DNA of 42,737 nucleotides from Alphaproteobacteria bacterium. GTDB lineage: Bacteria; Pseudomonadota; Alphaproteobacteria; Rs-D84. Position 1 is the stretch's first letter; each line of letters begins with the position of its first letter. The stretch covers positions 1-42,737 of the forward strand of contig JAGCET010000034.1 of NCBI GenBank assembly GCA_017650505.1. The letters are read 5' to 3'. Made by a program: the position numbers and the translations under genes. Shown piece by piece: positions 25,299 through 32,025 of the stretch. Below the pieces are notes generated by a model. It was not told where the DNA came from and did not search any database. It worked only from the letters and a program-made list of their open reading frames with translations.

Positions 25299-26129
25299 CT
25301 ATTTGGTTTTAACAGTGTTTTGCGGTTGTGTACGTGATTGTTTGTACATTTCCGATAACACAATCGCAAGTGATGTTTCATCAAAGGTATCCAAAACCAT
25401 CTGCAAATCTTCCGGATTTGAACGCAAGTGCCCATCCATGACCGCAAGAGCAAAATTCTTGAACATTTCTTCATTCTTGCTATCAATATCGCCGTCGATC
25501 AGCATATCAAAATAAACCCGTTCATCGGCAGACATGCGTGATATAATATGCGGACATATCTCGATCAGTTTCTTGGCGGTTTCGTCTGTTACGTTCAAAT
25601 TGACTTTTTCACCGGCTTCTTTTACGGATTTGATTGTCAACATCATGTCAACTGTTGCATTTTCATTTGCAAATCTTGCTGTCTCGCTATGTTTATCTTT
25701 GCGATAATGACGCATTAAGATGCCAGCAGTTAGAAGCATATATGATAATGCAAACGACAAATTAACCCAGAAAAACGGCTTGTTTTTCGTCTCAATTCCC
25801 AGCACCGGGCTTTTTTCTGACTGTGCTTTTGGTTTTGGGTTATAAACGTTATAAAACATCGCACGTATTGGCTGGTCATACTCGTTTATACCACCAAAGA
25901 TCACAGCCCAAAAAATCGGTGCAAACAAATTTACCTTTAAATTCGTCAACAGCCATGTTTTTAAATCAAACTTCGGTTGACTATACGGTTTGACATAAAC
26001 AGGATGCAAATCATCCCGTGAATGAATACCTTTTTCATCCATAAAGGTGTTTCTGCTGATGCCAGTTGCGTTTGCAACTTCTTGTTTGGCGATTTCTTTG
26101 GGGTTGACCCCTGGAAAACGTTTTTTCAT
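25299..26129 (-). CDS. Orphan protein with two central membrane helices
   Basis: 276 aa, family not recognised. The N-terminus MKKRFPGVNPKEIAKQEVANATGISRNTFMD looks like a small helical, possibly DNA-binding-type segment. Two membrane helices follow: one near residue 70 (VNLFAPIFWAVIFGGI) and one near 120-140 (FFWVNLSFALSYMLLTAGIL). The C-terminal 130 residues are soluble and helical. Ribosome site AAAGGT. It has its own TTGACA-N16-TATATT promoter, like three other orphan genes. Function unknown. Confidence 0.7.
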   Translation of the reverse strand: MKKRFPGVNPKEIAKQEVANATGISRNTFMDEKGIHSRDDLHPVYVKPYSQPKFDLKTWLLTNLKVNLFAPIFWAVIFGGINEYDQPIRAMFYNVYNPKPKAQSEKSPVLGIETKNKPFFWVNLSFALSYMLLTAGILMRHYRKDKHSETARFANENATVDMMLTIKSVKEAGEKVNLNVTDETAKKLIEICPHIISRMSADERVYFDMLIDGDIDSKNEEMFKNFALAVMDGHLRSNPEDLQMVLDTFDETSLAIVLSEMYKQSRTQPQNTVKTK

Positions 26130-26160
26130 TTTTTTACCTTTTGGTTATATGATCGGTTTG

Positions 26161-26188
26161 AATATAACACTAAAAATGACATTGTCAA
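26161..26188 (-). promoter_or_regulatory. Consensus-like promoter TTGACA-N16-TATATT
   Basis: On the minus strand TTGACA (26183-26188), 16 nt, TATATT (26161-26166). Same boxes and spacing as the promoter at 2994-3021. Confidence 0.7.
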
Positions 26189-26276
26189 GAGATATTTAAA
26201 CGAACAAGTTATTTCCTTATGAAAAGGTTGTGTCCGAATCGTGATAAAAATGTTTTCAGATTATTTTTTATACAAC

Positions 26277-26302
26277 AAAAGGCGTGCATGAAAATGCACG
26301 CC
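26277..26302 (-). terminator. Terminator of rpsT
   Basis: A perfect 9-bp stem GGCGTGCAT (26281-26289) / ATGCACGCC (26294-26302) with a GAAA loop (TTTC on the transcript), followed on the minus strand by TTTTGTTG. Confidence 0.85.
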
Positions 26303-26320
26303 GAATTCGTGTGTGTACAC

Positions 26321-26581
26321 CTAGGCCAATTTTGCGGCGGCGCAGGTCAGGCGTGAAACCTTGCGTGATGCGCGCTTTTTCGGCATAACCTTGCCGGCGG
26401 CCTTCATCATTTTGCTTTCTGCGTTGCGGACTGCGGCGACCGCGGCGGTTTTATCGCCAGACGCAATTGCCTTAATTGCCTTTTTGTTTTCTGTTTTTAT
26501 TGCACTGCGACGTGCGGTATTTACCGCATTCTTCTTCGCAGTAACCAAAACACGTTTCTTAGATGATTTGTGGTTTGCCAC
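26321..26581 (-). CDS. rpsT: 30S ribosomal protein S20
   Basis: 86 aa, very basic and helical: MANHKSSKKRVLVTAKKNA, then the family pattern of Lys/Ala-rich helices and a C-terminal RKVSRLTCAAAKLA. S20 binds 16S rRNA early in 30S assembly. The start codon is GTG (26579-26581) with AAAAGGAAAA upstream. It stands alone with its own promoter and terminator. Confidence 0.96.
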   Translation of the reverse strand: MANHKSSKKRVLVTAKKNAVNTARRSAIKTENKKAIKAIASGDKTAAVAAVRNAESKMMKAAGKVMPKKRASRKVSRLTCAAAKLA

Positions 26582-26615
26582 TTTATTTTCCTTTTATTTG
26601 TTTCAACATTGTGCT

Positions 26616-26643
26616 ATTGTATAAAAAACAAACAGAAAATCAA
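26616..26643 (-). promoter_or_regulatory. Putative promoter of rpsT
   Basis: On the minus strand TTGATT (26638-26643), 16 nt and TACAAT (26616-26621). It overlaps the plsY ribosome site on the other strand. Confidence 0.45.
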
Positions 26644-26654
26644 GGAAAATAATA

Positions 26655-27242
26655 ATGTTGTATGTTTTGGGTATATTGGTGTCTTATTTGTTGGGGTCGA
26701 TACCGTTCGGGATGTTGATTACGCGGTTCGCGGGGCGTGGTGATTTGCGTCAGGTCGGCAGTGGTAATATCGGTGCCGCGAATGTTATGCGGGTTGGCGG
26801 ATTGCGTATGGCCGGATTGGTGTGGATTTTGGATATGGCCAAGGCGATTTGCGCCGTTTTGCTTGGTTGGGGTATCGGTGATGCGACATTTGGCGCATGG
26901 TGCGGGGCGGCGGCATTGTTTGGACATTGTTTTCCGGTTTGGTTGCGGTTTCACGGGGGCAAGGGTGTTTCGTGTCTGTTTGGGGTGTTGTTGGTTATGA
27001 ATCCTGTCTTATTTATTATATGTGGAATTGAATGGTTGGTTGTGGCGCTGACATTCGGGTATTCGTCATTGGCCGGATTGGTTGTATTTTGTGTCGCACC
27101 GATTTTAGGTTTTTCGATTGGGTTTGGGATTGGACTTGCGTTTTTGGTTATGTCCCTGATTTGTATTTGGCGGCATACAGAAAACATCGGGCGTTTGGTT
27201 GGCGGGACAGAATCACGCCTTACGTGGAAGTGGAAAAAATAA
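26655..27242 (+). CDS. plsY: Acyl-phosphate:glycerol-3-phosphate acyltransferase
   Basis: 195 aa integral membrane enzyme, first step of phospholipid synthesis, moving an acyl group from acyl-phosphate to glycerol-3-phosphate. The three PlsY signatures are visible: YLLGSIPFG, GSGNIGAANVMR and FHGGKGVSC, on a background of five hydrophobic segments. Ribosome site AAGGAAAA. Divergent from rpsT. Length is normal. Confidence 0.94.
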   Translation: MLYVLGILVSYLLGSIPFGMLITRFAGRGDLRQVGSGNIGAANVMRVGGLRMAGLVWILDMAKAICAVLLGWGIGDATFGAWCGAAALFGHCFPVWLRFHGGKGVSCLFGVLLVMNPVLFIICGIEWLVVALTFGYSSLAGLVVFCVAPILGFSIGFGIGLAFLVMSLICIWRHTENIGRLVGGTESRLTWKWKK

Positions 27243-27262
27243 ATTTGACTTTATTTTAAGTG

Positions 27263-27278
27263 CTTTTTGTGGTATAAT
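27263..27278 (+). promoter_or_regulatory. Extended -10 promoter, identical to that at 6991-7006
   Basis: CTTTTTGTGGTATAAT, with TATAAT at 27273-27278 and TGG before it. A TTGACT at 27245 is too far away (22 nt) to serve as a -35 box. The 16 nt recur before the archaemetzincin-like gene. Confidence 0.6.
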
Positions 27279-27305
27279 GTTCCTTAGTAATAGAGGGAGT
27301 TTTTT

Positions 27306-28178
27306 ATGAATAAAGTTTTTTTGGCTTTGGTTTTTATGGCTTTGCCGGGTTTTGTTTTTGCCGCGGTGGCCGCGCGTGATCCGCGTGTAGGGGTTAAAAA
27401 TCCGGCGATGGTTGCGCCCGCATCGGCATTTTCGCAACAGGAACGTGCCGGCATTGCGTCTAAAAATCAACTGACGACCCCGGATGTGTCTATTAGTGTT
27501 TCAAGTACCACAGATGTTGATCGGTCGCCAAGTATCAAGGCCGACCAGGTTGGCCCAGGTGCACCAAAGAATCCGGAAAAAGATAGGCGTGATGCCGAAA
27601 GGGCGGCGTGTTTGAATAATAATATGGGTGTTGGTAATACATTTGTTTGGGCGTCGCGGTACAGTAATGCAAACAGTTATGCCACAATGCAAGAAGACGT
27701 TGAAAATCCGGAAAATAATGTCTGTTTTGTAAAGGTTGATGTTAAGGCCACCGATGCGCGTATAGATGTGTCTGATATTCCAAGTAAGTATTTTGAATGG
27801 GGCCAGAATATAAACTGTGGTTCGTGGGCGAATGAAGAAAGCCTTAAACAAAAGATTTTGGATGCCAAGAAATCTGGGCGTACGTGGGCAACGGTTGGCG
27901 GTGCCGTCGGTGGCGCGGCCGTTGGTGTCGGTGCGATGGAATTGTTCGGAAATAAACTGATTGGTGACAAGGTCGAAGGTCAAAAGAACAAAAAATTGTC
28001 CGAAACCGAGGTTCTGCGTTCACAATTGTTGGTGATGAAAAAGGATAAAGATTCGCGGTATGATACTTTTATGAAAGATTTACGTGAATTAAAGACCCAG
28101 TGTGACCAGTTGCGCAGCCTTGGTGGTACGTCCGATTATTGCGAAAGGTTCGATTTTGATATTTTGTTGGGAATTTAA
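27306..28178 (+). CDS. Secreted protein with glycine-zipper helix
   Basis: 290 aa, family not recognised. The signal peptide is MNKVFLALVFMALPGFVFA. A polar, probably disordered segment follows, then a domain with four to five cysteines (RAACLNNN, NNVCFVKV, NINCGSW). A glycine-zipper hydrophobic helix (about 197-215, TVGGAVGGAAVGVGAMELFG) and a charged helical C-terminus with two more Cys complete it. Glycine zippers often oligomerise in membranes. Ribosome site GAGGGAG. It is monocistronic between a strong promoter and a terminator. Confidence 0.72.
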   Translation: MNKVFLALVFMALPGFVFAAVAARDPRVGVKNPAMVAPASAFSQQERAGIASKNQLTTPDVSISVSSTTDVDRSPSIKADQVGPGAPKNPEKDRRDAERAACLNNNMGVGNTFVWASRYSNANSYATMQEDVENPENNVCFVKVDVKATDARIDVSDIPSKYFEWGQNINCGSWANEESLKQKILDAKKSGRTWATVGGAVGGAAVGVGAMELFGNKLIGDKVEGQKNKKLSETEVLRSQLLVMKKDKDSRYDTFMKDLRELKTQCDQLRSLGGTSDYCERFDFDILLGI

Positions 28179-28203
28179 TGTGAAAATCAAAATATTTGTA
28201 AAG

Positions 28204-28226
28204 AACACCCGGTTGGGTGTTTTTTC
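28204..28226 (+). terminator. Intrinsic terminator
   Basis: Perfect 7-bp stem AACACCC (28204-28210) / GGGTGTT (28215-28221), GGTT loop, followed by a T run. It ends the secreted-protein transcript. Confidence 0.85.
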
Positions 28227-28256
28227 TTGCGATTTTTCAAAAAATAATCTTATAGT
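28227..28256 (+). promoter_or_regulatory. Promoter of dprA, probably leaderless transcript
   Basis: TTGCGA (28227-28232), 18 nt and TATAGT (28251-28256). Transcription would begin within a few bases of ATG 28265, which has no ribosome site, suggesting a leaderless mRNA. Confidence 0.5.
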
Positions 28257-28264
28257 TGTGTGAA

Positions 28265-29278
28265 ATGAATGAAATATATGAATCTTTGTTGCTGTTGCGG
28301 ATGCCACGGGTGGGGCCGGCGACATATAATGATATGGTCGCGCGATTCGGTTCTGTGGCGGGTGCGGTCGAATTTTTGAATCCGTCGGTTGAACATCGGG
28401 ATTCTGTTTCGCGCGAAATGGATATGGCGCATGCGATGAATATAGAATTTATATTGGATGCCGATTCGCGTTATCCCGCGGCGTTGCGTGTGGTAAAAAA
28501 TCATCCGCCAATTTTAAGTGCGCGTGGAAATGTTGAAACTTTGCGATGCGAATCGGTTTCGATTGTTGGAACGCGCCACGCAACGGCGGTGGGAATGGAA
28601 TTTGTTGCCGATATGGCAAATGCGTTTGCTGCGCATGGTGTCTGTGTCACAAGCGGTATGGCAATGGGAACAGATTCTGCGGCGCACATTGGCGCATTGC
28701 GTGCGGCGGGGAATGCAAATACGGTTGCGGTCTTGGCGGGTGGTGTGGATTATATATGGCCGATTGAAAACGAACGGTTGTATTACCAGATATTGGAACG
28801 TGGCGTGGTGGTAAGCGATATGCCCGTTGGATTTATCCCCAAAGCAACAAATTTTGTTCAACGAAATCGAATCGTTGCCGCGATTGGAAGTAAATTGATA
28901 TTGTCCGAGGCTGATTTGAATTCGGGCAGTATGAAAACGGTGGATTTTGCCGAAAAAATTGGTCGCACGATATATGCCGTGCCGTCGCATCCGGCGGATT
29001 CGCGCGGGGCGGGGCCAAATTCACTGATTCGGTCGGGACGTGCAATTTTATGCCAAGGTGCGTCGGATTTTTTCGTGACGGATAAAAAATCAGATGCGAA
29101 TGAAAAAAAATCCGAATCGGATAATACGATATTGGATAAAATTGGAACGGTTCCGTTGTCAGAATCTGTATTGGCAGAAATTGTCGGAAAAAATATTTCG
29201 GAAATCAAACGTGAATTGGTTATATTAGAATTGCAAGGTTTAATTCGAAAAACAGATTCAGGATATGTTCGTGTATGA
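28265..29278 (+). CDS. dprA: DNA-processing protein DprA
   Basis: 337 aa. DprA (Smf) binds incoming single-stranded DNA during transformation and loads RecA. Features: an N-terminal helical HhH/SAM-like part (LLLLRMPRVGPATYNDM), the Rossmann core with VSIVGTRHAT, GVCVTSGMAMGTDSAAH, VAVLAGGVDYIWP and RNRIVAAI, then a C-terminal winged-helix-like DML1-type domain. ATG 28265 is preferred since a TTG at 28256 lies in the -10 box. It ends with TGA, showing TGA is a stop here. Upstream of dnaA with no visible terminator. Confidence 0.94.
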   Translation: MNEIYESLLLLRMPRVGPATYNDMVARFGSVAGAVEFLNPSVEHRDSVSREMDMAHAMNIEFILDADSRYPAALRVVKNHPPILSARGNVETLRCESVSIVGTRHATAVGMEFVADMANAFAAHGVCVTSGMAMGTDSAAHIGALRAAGNANTVAVLAGGVDYIWPIENERLYYQILERGVVVSDMPVGFIPKATNFVQRNRIVAAIGSKLILSEADLNSGSMKTVDFAEKIGRTIYAVPSHPADSRGAGPNSLIRSGRAILCQGASDFFVTDKKSDANEKKSESDNTILDKIGTVPLSESVLAEIVGKNISEIKRELVILELQGLIRKTDSGYVRV

Positions 29279-29625
29279 TGAAAATCTTGTCTATACAGTG
29301 TATATACAAAGCGCGGAAATCAGGCAAAAATCCGAATCGGTGTCAAAAAATAAATTTGAAAAAATCGGCTAAAAATTGGTTGTAAATGAAAATGAATTTT
29401 ATAAATTGTTTTGCGTAATCAGATAGGAAAGGTTAATCGGTTCTGATTGGAAGGAATAGGTAGAAATCAAAAACTAAATCAAAGCGAGAGAGTGAAAAGT
29501 AGGTATACATAAGAGACGTTGAATTTTATCGAATTTTATTTGTTCGGTGAATGATGCGTTTCTGTGGCGGTGGTTTTTGTACACTTATACCCGCAGGAAA
29601 CTCTTTTAACCAAAGGGGAAACGGC
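29279..29625 (+). other. 347-bp non-coding region before dnaA
   Basis: No convincing gene. It holds the 23-bp dyad at 29287-29309, then a run of A/T-rich sequence. A weaker inverted repeat AATCAGA (29417-29423) / TCTGATT (29442-29448) could form a leader hairpin. Short GGAAAGG/GGAAGGAATAGG repeats near 29425-29460 complete it. No canonical DnaA box (TTATCCACA-like) was seen, so there is no support for oriC here. Confidence 0.5.
29287..29309. promoter_or_regulatory. 23-bp palindromic operator-like site
   Basis: Left arm TTGTCTATAC (29287-29296), centre AGT, right arm GTATATACAA (29300-29309); 9 of 10 arm positions pair. Its size and symmetry fit a dimeric repressor site. It sits 8 nt after dprA and 317 nt before dnaA. 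The regulator is unknown. Confidence 0.5.
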
Positions 29626-30900
29626 ATGCAGGCGACACTTATGAATAATCAAGTCTCGGTGGAAGTTATCAAGAATGATATTGCCACGAAAATGGATTCG
29701 GCTTGTTTTTCTGCGTGGTTTGCCCCATTGTCATTTACGTTGTCGGATGGTGCTTTGGTTTTATCGGCCCCAAATCAGTTCACGGCCGATTTTATAAATT
29801 CTACATATAAAAATGTTTTGGATTCTGTGGCATGCCAATATGGTGTTGGTGTGCGTGTTTGTGTTGTATCGGTTGCATCAAGCGTGCGTCGTGGTGCAAA
29901 TGACAATAATGTTCAAACATATTCTGTACCGGCCCAGAATGACAAGACCGACGATTTCGATGCATTTGTAGAATGCGCGGAAAATGCATTTGTGGTGTCG
30001 GCGTGCAAAAAGATGGCGGCGGGAAATGCGACATTTTCACCGCTGTTTATTTATGGACCGGCGGGTTCGGGCAAAAGTATGTTGGCGGGTTGTGTGAATT
30101 CTGTGTCACGTGGGCGCACGATTATGATGTCGGGTGCGACGTTTGTTTCAGAATTTGCGCGTGCGTTGCATGACCACACGATATTTGCATTCAAAGATTA
30201 CTGCCGCAATTGCGATACATTTATCATGGACGATGTTCAGGTCTTATCCGGCAAGCGTGCAACGTGTGATGAATTTTTGCAATTGGTTATCGATTTGCGC
30301 AATGCGGGCAAGAATGTGATTTTAACCGCGGATGCGGCACCGGGAAATTTGACCGGGTTTGATCATCGTGCGCAATCGTTATTGGCATCGGGGTTGGTTG
30401 CAGATGTTGTTGCGCCGACACGTGCGGTACGTATGGAAATGTTGGTTCGTGCGGGTCTTGATTCGAAATTGGCGGATACGATTGCGGGGCGCGTTGCGGC
30501 AAATGGTCATGTAGTGGCGGGCATTGTGAATAAAATTCGTACCTATACAGAAATTATGGGCGAACGTGTGAATGAAGTGGTTGTTGAAAAATTGTTGGCG
30601 GATACATTAAAGAAATCTAAATCGCCAATGGTTATGGTTAAATCTATGTGTGAAAAATTGGGTGTGTCATACGATGCAGTGTGCGGCACCGGACGCAGTC
30701 GCGGGTTGGTATTGGCACGTCAGATGATGATGGTTGTATTGAAACGTGCAACGAATTTATCATTGGAACAGATTGGTGAATATGTTGGTGGTCGTGATCA
30801 TGCAACGGTTATGTATGGGATTTCGCGTATTGAAAAATTACAAAACTCTGATTTAGTGATGTCGGCACAAATTGCAGAGATGGTTGACGAGTATAAGTAG
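29626..30900 (+). CDS. dnaA: Chromosomal replication initiator DnaA (divergent)
   Basis: 424 aa, shorter than the usual 450-500. Domain I (about 10-70) carries WFAPLSFTLSDGALVLSAPNQF. The AAA+ domain has Walker A GPAGSGKS (144-151) and Walker B IMDDVQ (200-205). The C-terminal DNA-binding domain includes SLEQIGEYVGGRDHATVMYG, the DnaA signature. By eye, box VII reads DHRAQSLL: the first Arg is kept (R248), but the position of the arginine finger (E. coli R285) is Leu252. The sensor-2 Arg (E. coli R334) is His295. ATG 29626 has AAAGGGGAAA upstream. ATP control of initiation may differ from the norm. Confidence 0.9.
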   Translation: MQATLMNNQVSVEVIKNDIATKMDSACFSAWFAPLSFTLSDGALVLSAPNQFTADFINSTYKNVLDSVACQYGVGVRVCVVSVASSVRRGANDNNVQTYSVPAQNDKTDDFDAFVECAENAFVVSACKKMAAGNATFSPLFIYGPAGSGKSMLAGCVNSVSRGRTIMMSGATFVSEFARALHDHTIFAFKDYCRNCDTFIMDDVQVLSGKRATCDEFLQLVIDLRNAGKNVILTADAAPGNLTGFDHRAQSLLASGLVADVVAPTRAVRMEMLVRAGLDSKLADTIAGRVAANGHVVAGIVNKIRTYTEIMGERVNEVVVEKLLADTLKKSKSPMVMVKSMCEKLGVSYDAVCGTGRSRGLVLARQMMMVVLKRATNLSLEQIGEYVGGRDHATVMYGISRIEKLQNSDLVMSAQIAEMVDEYK

Positions 30901-30919
30901 GTATTATTGGTAGTGGCTA

Positions 30920-30933
30920 GTGTTAGTGGTTAG
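30920..30933 (+). repeat. Copy 2 of dispersed 14-bp repeat, after dnaA
   Basis: GTGTTAGTGGTTAG, embedded in further TAGTGG-type units (30911-30933). A GC-rich GGGC...GCGCCC patch and GGTTAGCAAATGTTAGTG follow. Same core as at 223-236 and 42210-42223. Confidence 0.65.
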
Positions 30934-30970
30934 GGCCGCCTGCGCCCATAGGTTAGCAAATGTTAGTGCT

Positions 30971-30988
30971 GGTGGCGAATGTGCCACC
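30971..30988. terminator. Hairpin between convergent dnaA and orphan gene
   Basis: Perfect 6-bp stem GGTGGC (30971-30976) / GCCACC (30983-30988), followed on the plus strand by CGTATTTTA. A weak U tract makes it a tentative terminator of dnaA. Confidence 0.35.
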
Positions 30989-30994
30989 CGTATT

Positions 30995-31426
30995 TTACTT
31001 CTGTTTGATTTGGCTAAGGGCGCCGCGGGCACTGTCCATTGTGGCTTTATGTTCTTTGTACAGTGTGACTAAATCTTTCATTGCGTCCATACCAAGATGC
31101 GATTTCCAATCTTGGTCATGTGTTTCGATATCGTTGTTCGGGTATATACTAACCAGCGAGTTGCCATTTGTGTCCACATATTCGGTGATGGTGTTTGCGT
31201 TGCGGTTAACCATTGGAAATAAAACCGGATATTGTTCAATCATACGTAACACGGGACGTTCGGTAAATAGTTTCTCAGATTCGGTTGATGATTTGGGTTT
31301 AACGCCATTTTTTAATTTAATCGGTAATAATATACCGCGTGCCGTCCATTTGAGCGGTTTGTTGTGCAGTGCATCCATGTCTATTACATATGTGTTTTTG
31401 AAATCTGGCACCTTTTCCGTTGGCAT
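30995..31426 (-). CDS. Orphan small protein, possible paralogue of 31551-32000
   Basis: 143 aa, soluble, no recognised family. Ribosome site GGAGG. Layout: a strand-rich N-terminus (NTYVIDMDAL), a Lys-rich middle, then TITEYVDTNGNSLVSIYPNN and a C-terminal helix (MDAMKDLVTLYKEHKATMDSARGAL). The divergent neighbour shows the same order (TYVVEIDGML; IIEYNDKETGKPIITLFPDM; a final helix), so the two may be diverged paralogues. It has a TTGACT-N16-TATATT promoter. Confidence 0.65.
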   Translation of the reverse strand: MPTEKVPDFKNTYVIDMDALHNKPLKWTARGILLPIKLKNGVKPKSSTESEKLFTERPVLRMIEQYPVLFPMVNRNANTITEYVDTNGNSLVSIYPNNDIETHDQDWKSHLGMDAMKDLVTLYKEHKATMDSARGALSQIKQK

Positions 31427-31458
31427 TTTTTACCTCCATCGTTTTAACAAACGCGTGA

Positions 31459-31486
31459 AATATAAAACAATTTTTGTGAAAGTCAA
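31459..31486 (-). promoter_or_regulatory. Promoter TTGACT-N16-TATATT of the orphan at 30995-31426
   Basis: On the minus strand TTGACT (31481-31486), 16 nt, TATATT (31459-31464). It is back-to-back with the promoter at 31494-31521. Confidence 0.65.
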
Positions 31487-31493
31487 GTTTTTA

Positions 31494-31521
31494 TTGACAA
31501 TAGAATAAATTTGTGTATAGT
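31494..31521 (+). promoter_or_regulatory. Promoter TTGACA-N16-TATAGT of the orphan at 31551-32000
   Basis: TTGACA (31494-31499), 16 nt, TATAGT (31516-31521). The -35 boxes of this and the divergent promoter are 7 nt apart, so one regulator could govern both genes. Confidence 0.7.
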
Positions 31522-31550
31522 ATTTGTGTTTGAAACAAAAGGAGTTAGAA

Positions 31551-32000
31551 ATGAAAACAATAGATCGTTCTAAATCGCGCAAGAAAAAGACAACATATGT
31601 TGTAGAAATAGATGGTATGTTGGTCAATTATTCTTCATTTGAAAAATGTGAAAACACTCCATTGGTTGTGTCGGAAAAGAATGGTGAAGTGCAACAGCAA
31701 AACGACAGCGGTTGGAAACTTACCACTATGTTCAAAAATCCGGGTGCAAATGCTATGGTGACGAATTCTAAACTGTTTAAACTAATATTTGGTGAAAAAA
31801 TCGCAAGAATGATTATTGAATATAATGACAAGGAAACCGGTAAACCGATTATCACTTTGTTCCCAGATATGATTTATACAGAATATGGTGGTATAGCGGA
31901 ATCTTTGACGCACCTTAATCACGAAACGTGTCGTGATTGTTTGCGGCAAATAAAATTGCGTGAAGATTTGTATCGGCAATACGAAGCTAAATATAGATAA
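31551..32000 (+). CDS. Orphan small protein, possible paralogue of 30995-31426
   Basis: 149 aa, start ATG 31551 with AAAGGAG 6 nt upstream. A basic N-terminus (KTIDRSKSRKKK) precedes TTYVVEIDGMLVNY, then a central region with KLFKLIFGEKIARMIIEYNDKE, TGKPIITLFPDM and a C-terminal Cys-containing helix (HETCRDCLRQIKLREDLY). No family recognised. It shares element order with the divergent gene next to it. It ends in a bidirectional terminator shared with parE. Confidence 0.68.
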   Translation: MKTIDRSKSRKKKTTYVVEIDGMLVNYSSFEKCENTPLVVSEKNGEVQQQNDSGWKLTTMFKNPGANAMVTNSKLFKLIFGEKIARMIIEYNDKETGKPIITLFPDMIYTEYGGIAESLTHLNHETCRDCLRQIKLREDLYRQYEAKYR

Positions 32001-32025
32001 AAAATGCGCCGATTGGCGCGTTTTT
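32001..32025. terminator. Bidirectional terminator between convergent genes
   Basis: Stem ATGCGCC (32004-32010) / GGCGCGT (32015-32021) with one G-U pair, GATT loop, flanked by A run on the left and T run on the right, so it works for both strands. The right part overlaps the parE stop. Confidence 0.8.

Noticed and set aside
29279..29625. oriC upstream of dnaA
   Set aside because: No cluster of DnaA boxes was seen and dnaN is over 10 kb away.
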